Source: Actinomycetes bacterium (GTDB lineage Bacteria; Actinomycetota; Acidimicrobiia; Acidimicrobiales; Microtrichaceae). Taken from it: 12,503 nucleotides of DNA. Below, one piece after another: positions 1-4,810 of this stretch. The DNA is taken from positions 1 through 12,503 of the forward strand of contig JAEZFI010000104.1 of the NCBI GenBank assembly GCA_023437745.1. The letters run 5' to 3'. Made by a program: the position numbers and the translations under genes. The notes under the pieces are model-generated. The model was not told the origin of the DNA. It worked only from the letters and a program-made list of their open reading frames with translations, and made no database searches. Each line of letters opens with the position of its first letter. Within the stretch, counting starts at the first letter, position 1.

Positions 1-6
1 CCGCCG

Positions 7-17
7 CCCCCCCCCCC
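7..17. repeat. Run of 11 consecutive C (homopolymer)
   Basis: Eleven C in a row lie 14 bases beyond the stop codon of the pilin gene; on the pilin's strand this is an 11-G tract downstream of the gene. Tracts of this length are prone to slippage and to sequencing error, and it lies at the window edge. No function is assigned. Confidence 0.85.
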
Positions 18-31
18 TTGGCTTGGTGTGA

Positions 32-220
32 TCAGCCGCCGATGGCCGTGGCGGTGCTGGTGAACTTCTCGCTGGCGTTCTCGCCGAGCGTGGTCACGGC
101 GATGATGCAGACCACCGCGATGAGGGCCACGAGCAGGGCGTACTCCACGAGGGAGGCGCCACGCTCGCTCTTGACCTTGGCCGAGAGGTAGGCGGAGATG
201 AACTGGAAGGAGGTGAGCAT
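32..220 (-). CDS. flp: Flp-type (type IVb) pilin
   Basis: A 62-residue major-pilin-like protein of the Flp/Fap family, the subunit of thin Tad adhesion pili assembled at the cytoplasmic membrane. The N-terminal leader (about 20 residues, with Lys and Arg) ends in Glu-Arg-Gly, followed by ASLVEYALLVALIAVV. This is the G/XXXXEY prepilin peptidase site of Flp pilins: cleavage after Gly20, Glu at +5 and Tyr at +6. A single hydrophobic helix follows, then a short Ser/Thr-rich tail. The ATG at 220 was chosen because it gives a normal leader length; the upstream extension of the open frame is Arg-rich, low-complexity and implausible. An AGGA-like Shine-Dalgarno lies about 9 bases upstream. No other tad gene is visible here, so the assembly genes must be elsewhere, perhaps beyond the left edge. 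The family call is confident; that it is assembled into a pilus is inferred. Confidence 0.9.
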   Translation of the reverse strand: MLTSFQFISAYLSAKVKSERGASLVEYALLVALIAVVCIIAVTTLGENASEKFTSTATAIGG

Positions 221-424
221 TTCGGTGTCCTGTCTGGTGCGTTGGTGTGGTGCTTCGAGGTGCCGCCGGATCCCGCCGGTCCCCCTGGTGGTGTGCGAAG
301 CCGTCTTCCCGCCGCTGTGGGCCGTTCGACCTCTTCGTGTGTGGGTCTTCGTTGACCCAATGCGTCTATCGGCCACGGCCACCGCAGGTCTTGAGCGAAT
401 TCATCGCAGATGGGCCGAACGGCC

Positions 425-430
425 TACGAT
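425..430 (+). promoter_or_regulatory. Candidate -10 element (TACGAT) for the dehydrogenase gene
   Basis: TACGAT fits the actinobacterial TANNNT -10 pattern and would put the transcription start near 437, leaving a leader of about 38 bases containing the GGAGG ribosome site. No convincing -35 is found at 16-18 bases upstream. The rest of the 221-474 intergenic region shows no gene that I can support. Confidence 0.4.
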
Positions 431-445
431 CTGACGGTTCGTCAG
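431..445. promoter_or_regulatory. Perfect inverted repeat CTGACG-GTT-CGTCAG, putative operator
   Basis: Two 6-bp arms are exact reverse complements around a 3-base centre. The repeat directly abuts the candidate -10 (425-430) and would cover the transcription start of the downstream dehydrogenase gene, the usual place for a repressor such as a TetR-family protein. It does not match the KstR pattern AACnnGTT, so a different regulator is implied. The operator role is inferred from symmetry and position only. Confidence 0.45.
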
Positions 446-474
446 AAACGCGGTGAGTGAGAGGGAGGCCCTCG

Positions 475-1389
475 ATGGGCATGTTGGACGGCAAGGTCGC
501 GATCGTCACGGGGGCAGGGCACGGCATCGGCCGTGGCCATGCGCTGGAGCTCGCGAAGCACGGCGCCACGGTGGTCGTCAACGACGTCGGCGCGTCCGTC
601 AGCGGTGAGGGATCCGGCCGCGACGCCGATCTCACGGTCGACATCATCAAGGCGCGCGGCGGGAACGCCTCCTCCAACTACGCCGACGTGGCGGACTACG
701 ACGCCGTCGGCGAGCTCTTCGCCAGCACGGTCGACCTGCACGGCGGTGTGGACATCGTCGTGAACAACGCCGGCATCGTCCGTGACTCCGCCGTCTGGAA
801 CATGGACGAGGCGGACTTCGACGCCGTGCTCCGGGTCCACCTCAAGGGCACCTGGGTGCCGTGCAAGCACGCCGCCCTCCACTGGCGCGAGAAGAACAAG
901 GCGACGGGTGCGCCGGTCGACGGCCGGATCATCAACACGATCTCCGGCGCCGGCCTCACCGGCAACTTCGGGCAGACGAACTACGCGCCCGCCAAGGCGG
1001 CCATCGCCAGCCTCACGCAGACGCTCAGCCTCGAGCTCTACAAGCTGGGTGTCACGGTCAACGCCGTCGGCCCGGCTGCGGCCACGCGCATCACGGCGAC
1101 CATGCCGAACGCACCCGCCGTCATCGAGCCCGATGAGATCCCCGAGGACGAGTGGAACCGGATGGATCCGGCCGTGTCGTCGCCGCTCGTGGCCTGGCTC
1201 GCCTCCGCCGAGGCCGACCACGTCACCGGCCAGATCATCCGCGCCGTGGCCGAGAACATCATCTGGATGACGCCCTGGGCCGACGGCAAGTCGATCAACA
1301 ACGGTGGCAAGCGCTGGGACGCGACGAAGCTCGGGATGCAGCTGGCGACGGACGTCTTCGGCACCCGCGCCCCCGGCCTGCGCTACTGA
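475..1389 (+). CDS. SDR-family (3R)-hydroxyacyl-CoA dehydrogenase-like oxidoreductase
   Basis: A 304-residue short-chain dehydrogenase. It has the nucleotide-binding TGAGHGIG motif (residues 12-19), Asp37 at the end of strand beta2 (favouring NAD over NADP), NNAG at 97-100, and the catalytic set Ser157, Tyr170 and Lys174 with the usual 13-residue Ser-Tyr spacing. The first half, including the GASVSGEGSGRDA segment after beta2 and GNFGQTNYAPAK at the active site, strongly resembles the dehydrogenase domain of peroxisomal D-bifunctional protein (HSD17B4) and mycobacterial homologues. Those oxidise (3R)-3-hydroxyacyl-CoA in beta-oxidation, including sterol side chains. The ATG at 475 has GGAGG at 464-468, six bases away; the ATG at 481 and the upstream GTG at 457 are less well placed. 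The gene stands alone between a candidate operator and a tandem repeat. Substrate class is inferred from resemblance; an SDR acting on another hydroxy compound is possible. Confidence 0.88.
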   Translation: MGMLDGKVAIVTGAGHGIGRGHALELAKHGATVVVNDVGASVSGEGSGRDADLTVDIIKARGGNASSNYADVADYDAVGELFASTVDLHGGVDIVVNNAGIVRDSAVWNMDEADFDAVLRVHLKGTWVPCKHAALHWREKNKATGAPVDGRIINTISGAGLTGNFGQTNYAPAKAAIASLTQTLSLELYKLGVTVNAVGPAAATRITATMPNAPAVIEPDEIPEDEWNRMDPAVSSPLVAWLASAEADHVTGQIIRAVAENIIWMTPWADGKSINNGGKRWDATKLGMQLATDVFGTRAPGLRY

Positions 1390-1395
1390 CGCGAC

Positions 1396-1547
1396 CCTTG
1401 CTGGGCCGGGCCAGCTCCGCCTCAGTTTCGGCCTCGTTCCTCGGCCTGCTTCGGCTGCGCTACCCGGCCTGCCTTGCTGGGCCGGGCCAGCTCCGCCTCA
1501 GTTTCGGCCTCGTTCCTCGGCTTGCTTCGGCTGCGCTACCCGGCCTG
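1396..1547. repeat. Tandem duplication, two 76-bp copies
   Basis: Copy one covers 1396-1471 and copy two 1472-1547. They are identical except for C at 1446 against T at 1522 (75 of 76). Each unit begins CCTTGCTGGGCC and ends TACCCGGCCTG, and includes GCTGG-GCCGGG-CCAGC, which can fold as a 5-bp stem with a 6-base loop. The unit length is not a multiple of three, and the array fills almost the whole space between the dehydrogenase stop and the next gene. It could be a recent slippage duplication, a dispersed intergenic repeat, or a transcription-ending structure. I see no further copy in the window. Confidence 0.9.
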
Positions 1548-1558
1548 TCGAACCCCGC

Positions 1559-1564
1559 AATACT
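1559..1564 (+). promoter_or_regulatory. Candidate -10 element (AATACT) for leaderless transcript
   Basis: AATACT matches TATAAT at four of six positions, including the key A2 and T6. It ends six bases before the GTG at 1571, the spacing expected when transcription starts at the start codon. No Shine-Dalgarno sequence precedes this GTG, which fits leaderless translation. Confidence 0.4.
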
Positions 1565-1566
1565 GA

Positions 1567-1582
1567 AACGGTGACCACCGTT
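1567..1582. promoter_or_regulatory. Perfect inverted repeat AACGGTG-AC-CACCGTT over a start codon
   Basis: Seven-base arms are exact reverse complements around a 2-base centre, and the GTG start codon (1571-1573) lies inside the left arm. At this position, just after the candidate -10 at 1559-1564, a bound protein would block transcription initiation. Part of the symmetry falls in coding sequence (Thr-Thr-Val), so chance cannot be excluded. Confidence 0.4.
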
Positions 1583-2860
1583 CGCGACCTGTTGGTCGCT
1601 CTCCTCCGCGCCGCCGGCGTCGCTCGCGTCGTGGGGGAGCGGCCGCTGGCCGACTTCGCCCACGTGCCGTGCAGCGACCCGGATCTCGCCTGCTTGCTGG
1701 CCGACGTCGACGGGAGGGTCAACGGGGGCTACGGCGCCGCGCTGCTCGAGGGTCCGATCCTGCACGTCTCCTCCCGGATCGGGGGCACGGCGCCGCTCAC
1801 CCGTGTCACGACGGTCGACGAGCTGGTGGCGGCACTGGCGTCGCTCGACCCCCGGGGGCCGCTCGCGACGGTCGCCCTCCACCTCGACCTCGACCTGGAC
1901 GCCGAGCTGGCGCAGATGCCGGAACGGCCGGCGCCGGAGCGCGACGTGGTGCTGATGCTCGACCCCGAGCTGGCGCAGCTGCGCCTCGCCGTCGTGGCCG
2001 GTCCCGGGGTCGTCAGAGCGGAGGCCGCCGAGGACCTCTTGAGCCTTGCCACGTCGATGAACGTGGCGGTGCTCAACACCTGGGGTGCGAAGGGCTTGTT
2101 CCGCTGGGACAGCCCGTTCCACGGTGGGACCGCCGGCCTCCAGTCCCGCGACTGGGAGCTGGCCGGGGTCACCGAAGCCGACGTCGTGATCGTGTCGGGG
2201 CTGGACCCCGACGAGGTGGACGCGCACGCGCTGGGGAACCTCGTCGTGCAGGAGGTGTCGCCGTCCCAGCTCGGTTCGTTGGCCGCCCGGTGGGCGCCGC
2301 CGACGTCGCCGCCCCATCGCCCTCGGCTGTTCGACGCGATCGCAGAGGTCGTGCGCCCGCTCTACGAGGACGAGGGGGCACCGCTGTCGCCGGCGCGGGC
2401 TGCGCTGCACCTCTCGGGCGCGTGCCCCGACGGCGGCGTGGTGATCGCCGACGCGGACCTCGCCGGGTTCTGGGTGGCGAGGGCGTTCCCCACCGGCATC
2501 CCCGGGTCCGTGGTCGTGGCGCCGCAGCCGATGGAGGGGGTCGGGGTGGCCGGCGCGATCATGGCGGGCCTCGCCGGTCGGTCCGCGTTGGCCGTGACGG
2601 CGCACGTCGGCGGCGTCACGGACGAGCTGCTCGGCATCGCCGACGCGGTCGGCCAGCCCGTGTCGGTCCAGATCTGGGAGGACGGCGGGTTCACGATGTC
2701 GCCGGCCGACCATGCGACGCTCACCGAGGACCAGTTTGCCGGCCGCCGGGCAGGGCTGAGCGGACTGGCGGTCCGGCTGGACCCGACGCCGCTCGTCGAG
2801 GTGGCGGGTGCAGTGGACCAGCGCTTCTCCCACGAGGGCCTCTTCGACGACGCCGACTGA
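1571..2860 (+). CDS. Degenerate thiamine-diphosphate-enzyme-like protein
   Basis: A 429-residue soluble protein laid out like acetolactate synthase-type enzymes but shortened (those usually exceed 500 residues). Residues 1-110 look like a reduced PYR domain. Residues 125-235 resemble the central Rossmann-like domain, with VVAGPGVVRAEAAEDLLSLA and a DVVIVSGLDPDEV stretch. Residues 260-415 resemble the PP domain. The ThDP/Mg signature GDG...N is not present: the equivalent region reads AVTAHVGG (341-348) and then WEDGGF (369-374). The PYR-domain Glu that activates the cofactor is also not evident around 35-60. I therefore infer loss of ThDP catalysis and perhaps a binding or structural role. 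The GTG at 1571 was chosen because upstream sequence in frame runs through the 76-bp repeats. The gene converges on the next one, with 11 bases between stops. Family assignment is moderate; no specific function is claimed. Confidence 0.6.
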   Translation: MTTVRDLLVALLRAAGVARVVGERPLADFAHVPCSDPDLACLLADVDGRVNGGYGAALLEGPILHVSSRIGGTAPLTRVTTVDELVAALASLDPRGPLATVALHLDLDLDAELAQMPERPAPERDVVLMLDPELAQLRLAVVAGPGVVRAEAAEDLLSLATSMNVAVLNTWGAKGLFRWDSPFHGGTAGLQSRDWELAGVTEADVVIVSGLDPDEVDAHALGNLVVQEVSPSQLGSLAARWAPPTSPPHRPRLFDAIAEVVRPLYEDEGAPLSPARAALHLSGACPDGGVVIADADLAGFWVARAFPTGIPGSVVVAPQPMEGVGVAGAIMAGLAGRSALAVTAHVGGVTDELLGIADAVGQPVSVQIWEDGGFTMSPADHATLTEDQFAGRRAGLSGLAVRLDPTPLVEVAGAVDQRFSHEGLFDDAD

Positions 2861-2871
2861 TCCGGCGGGCG

Positions 2872-4176
2872 TCAGCGCACCTCGACGAGGACGCCGTGCG
2901 GCCGCTTGACCCACGTCGCGGTCACCCTGCTGGTCACGGTGGAGCCCTGCACCCGGAGCAGGTCGACGTCGGCGCCGACCGCGGAGCCGCGCAGCTCGTG
3001 ACGCTGGACGACGACGTCGGCGTGCTCGACGACCTCGGCGAGCCGGTCCGGGTCGCTCAGCGACCAGGGCCGGCGCAGCAGCCCGTCGACCAGCTCCTCG
3101 GTGGCCGGCGTGAGCTCCAACGTCATCTCGACGTCGGTCCGCGTGCCGCTCGCGGGTGACCCGAGCTCGACGGCGCCCGCCGCTGCCAGCACCGGTCGGA
3201 GCGAGCCGAGCACGTCGAGGTCGCTCGTGGCGACCAGGTGCCGGCGACCGTCCGAGTCCTCCCGCAGGGCGAGTCGCACCTCGCCGTCGACGTCGAGCCC
3301 GGCACCGTCCGCTTCGAGCTCGGCGGCGAGGTGGACCGAGCGTGTGCCCGTGCCGCCCGCCCGCTGCGTGACGGAGGTGCCGGCGATCGCCGCCGTGGCG
3401 CCGCTCGTGGTCCCTGCGCCGGCGTCGATCCTGAGCCCTCCGGCGATCTCGCGTGTCGTCGAGACGTGCCGGCCCGAGTGGCGCCCGAGGTACGCGCCCA
3501 CCTGGGCGAGCACGACCTGCGTGGCCCGACTGCCCGCCGCGACGATCCCGGCCGGGCTCGCCAGCCCGATGGCGAGCTCGGCCAGTCCCGACCGGGGCAC
3601 CAGCTCCGTGCGCAGCCCGTCGACGAACCGGTCGGCCTCGACCCGTGATCCAAAGCGATACGTGGCGGCGACCTGGCCACCACCCACTGCCGTCGCGGCG
3701 CCGTGCTGACCCAGGCCGAGTCCGCCGCCCAGCTCGCCGTCGATCGACACGTCCACCTCGACGGATCCGTCGTCCAGGATCCGCGTGGTGGCTTCGAGGG
3801 CGACCTCGCCGCCGACCTCGGCCACGCGGATCGGCACGGCGACGCCGACCTCGATCGTCTGCACCCGCCGGGCCCGTTCGAGCGCGGCCGGCGCCGGGGC
3901 CGCCGGCGCCGTGACGGTCGCGGACACCCGTTCCTGCTCCGCCCGGTGGGCGGCGAGGATCCGCACAGTGAGGCGCAGGCGGTGGGCGGCGAGGTCGGAC
4001 TCCCGGCGGAGGCGTTCGACCTGGTGGACGAGGCGCTGCTGGTCCGGTCCGCTCCAGTGGAGGCGCAGCGCCGTGCGACGGGTCGCTGCCATCGAGGCGG
4101 ACAGCCCCGTCGCGGCGTCCGCCAGGCGTCGCTCGAGGTCGGCGACCGCGACCGGGTCGAGGCCGCGCCGGTCCAT
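2872..4176 (-). CDS. Large WXG-headed protein, putative type VII secretion substrate or partner
   Basis: A 434-residue protein of no family I can name. Residues 1-90 are predicted helical, with Trp41-Ser-Gly43 between two helices, matching the WXG position (Trp43) of the two neighbouring WXG100 proteins. A long charged helix (45-88) and an Ala/Pro linker (89-98) follow. The rest (100-434) looks beta-rich, with alternating charged and hydrophobic residues, Gly-rich segments (149-167) and two similar parts: VEVDVSIDGELGGGLGLG near 139-156 and LAAELEADGAGLDVDGEV near 283-300. No signal peptide, membrane helix, Cys or recognisable toxin motif is seen. The ATG lies three bases after the stop of the preceding WXG100 gene with no clear Shine-Dalgarno, so translation is probably coupled. 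It is the last gene of the operon. Role as substrate, chaperone-bound partner or extracellular component is inferred from the N-terminal domain and position. Confidence 0.75.
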   Translation of the reverse strand: MDRRGLDPVAVADLERRLADAATGLSASMAATRRTALRLHWSGPDQQRLVHQVERLRRESDLAAHRLRLTVRILAAHRAEQERVSATVTAPAAPAPAALERARRVQTIEVGVAVPIRVAEVGGEVALEATTRILDDGSVEVDVSIDGELGGGLGLGQHGAATAVGGGQVAATYRFGSRVEADRFVDGLRTELVPRSGLAELAIGLASPAGIVAAGSRATQVVLAQVGAYLGRHSGRHVSTTREIAGGLRIDAGAGTTSGATAAIAGTSVTQRAGGTGTRSVHLAAELEADGAGLDVDGEVRLALREDSDGRRHLVATSDLDVLGSLRPVLAAAGAVELGSPASGTRTDVEMTLELTPATEELVDGLLRRPWSLSDPDRLAEVVEHADVVVQRHELRGSAVGADVDLLRVQGSTVTSRVTATWVKRPHGVLVEVR

Positions 4177-4179
4177 CGG

Positions 4180-4455
4180 TCAGGACTGGCTCGCTGCTTG
4201 CTGTTCCGTGATGTGCCCGCGCACCAGCTTCGCCGTGTCGTGGAGGCGGTGCTGTGCCGCCTCGAGCTTGGCGCGGATCCCCTGCGGCCACGTCTGCTGC
4301 CGGAACTGATCGGCGTCCGCCCCCTCCCAGTAGAAGGGCCGGATGCGGCCCTCGAGCTCGTTGATGCTGTTGGCCAGCTCGGTCGCCCGCGCCGTGAGCG
4401 CGGTCTCGAGCTTCGCCATCTCCTCGAGGTTCCCCCCGTACTGCTGGTCTGCCAT
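4180..4455 (-). CDS. WXG100-family protein (EsxA/EsxB-like), second copy
   Basis: A 91-residue helical-hairpin protein. The turn carries Trp43-Glu-Gly45 in YWEGADADQF, with a Phe-x-x-x-x-Trp continuation into helix 2, as in ESAT-6/CFP-10-type proteins secreted by type VII systems, usually as dimers. The ATG at 4455 is preceded by GGGAGGA about 8 bases upstream, a strong ribosome site. The first helix is rich in Glu and Ala (EEMAKLETALTARATELANS). No YxxxD/E export motif is seen after helix 2. It follows the first WXG100 gene by 32 bases and precedes the large WXG-headed gene by three. Both WXG100 proteins have exactly 91 residues and Trp at position 43, so they probably form a heterodimer. 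Confidence 0.9.
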   Translation of the reverse strand: MADQQYGGNLEEMAKLETALTARATELANSINELEGRIRPFYWEGADADQFRQQTWPQGIRAKLEAAQHRLHDTAKLVRGHITEQQAASQS

Positions 4456-4487
4456 GTCCTGTTCCTCCCTGCTCGGGCCGGTGCGGC

Positions 4488-4763
4488 TCAGCCCGCCGCC
4501 GAGGCGCGTTCCTGCTGCACCCGCTGCGTCTCGATGGTCCCCTTGGCCGCCACGAGCGTCTTCTGCACGTCGCCGAGCAGCTTCTCGATCTCTCGCCACG
4601 TCGTGGTGCGGAAGGCATGGGCGTCGGGACCCTTCCAGTGGGCGACGCTGCCGTCGACCTTCGCCCCGAGGTCGGTGGTCAGGCGCGCCAGCCGCTCCGA
4701 CTCGGTCTGGAGGCGCGACTCCAGCTGCTTCGCCTGACCGATGTCCATGCCCTTGAACGCCAC
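4488..4763 (-). CDS. WXG100-family protein (EsxA/EsxB-like), first copy
   Basis: A 91-residue protein with helix 1 (about 8-38), the turn Trp43-Lys-Gly45 in HWKGPDAHAF, and helix 2 (about 49-85) rich in Gln, Glu and Arg. The WXG motif, length and charge pattern identify the WXG100 superfamily. The GTG at 4763 is chosen because GGAGGA lies at 4768-4773, four bases before it; the in-frame ATG at 4748 would be too far from that site. It lies 47 bases downstream of eccC, the gap being occupied by a strong inverted repeat that may alter mRNA stability or expression ratio. No C-terminal YxxxD/E motif is present. Likely partner of the second WXG100 protein and client of the EccC ATPase. Confidence 0.9.
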   Translation of the reverse strand: MAFKGMDIGQAKQLESRLQTESERLARLTTDLGAKVDGSVAHWKGPDAHAFRTTTWREIEKLLGDVQKTLVAAKGTIETQRVQQERASAAG

Positions 4764-4783
4764 GGCGTCCTCCGTTCGTCGCC

Positions 4784-4804
4784 CCGATCGGACCGTCCGA
4801 TCGG
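4784..4804. promoter_or_regulatory. Perfect 10-bp-arm inverted repeat between eccC and the WXG100 genes
   Basis: CCGATCGGAC (4784-4793) and GTCCGATCGG (4795-4804) are exact reverse complements around a single C. In RNA this would form a 9-bp stem with a 3-base loop, seven bases after the eccC stop and 20 before the first WXG100 start. There is no following U-run, so a classic intrinsic terminator is unlikely. An mRNA-stabilising or processing hairpin, or a DNA operator, fits better. Confidence 0.6.
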
Positions 4805-4810
4805 CGAGGC

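Noticed and set aside
221..382. N-terminal extension of the pilin to 116 residues
   Set aside because: The extra 54 residues are Arg/Thr-rich and would bury the prepilin leader, which must be near the N terminus for processing.
1390..1570. CRISPR-like array or insertion sequence remnant
   Set aside because: There are only two directly abutting copies with no spacer, no terminal inverted repeats, no transposase fragment and no target-site duplication; simple tandem duplication explains it.
2861..2871. A bidirectional terminator between the convergent genes
   Set aside because: The 11-base gap shows no inverted repeat or T-run long enough to support a terminator call.
1460..4618. A very long minus-strand open frame (over 1000 codons), with a similar one at 5595-7853
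   Set aside because: It crosses the 76-bp repeats, runs antisense to the ThDP-like gene and out of frame with the WXG-headed gene. Its translation is Arg/Gly/Pro-rich low-complexity sequence, the usual by-product of GC-rich codon bias.
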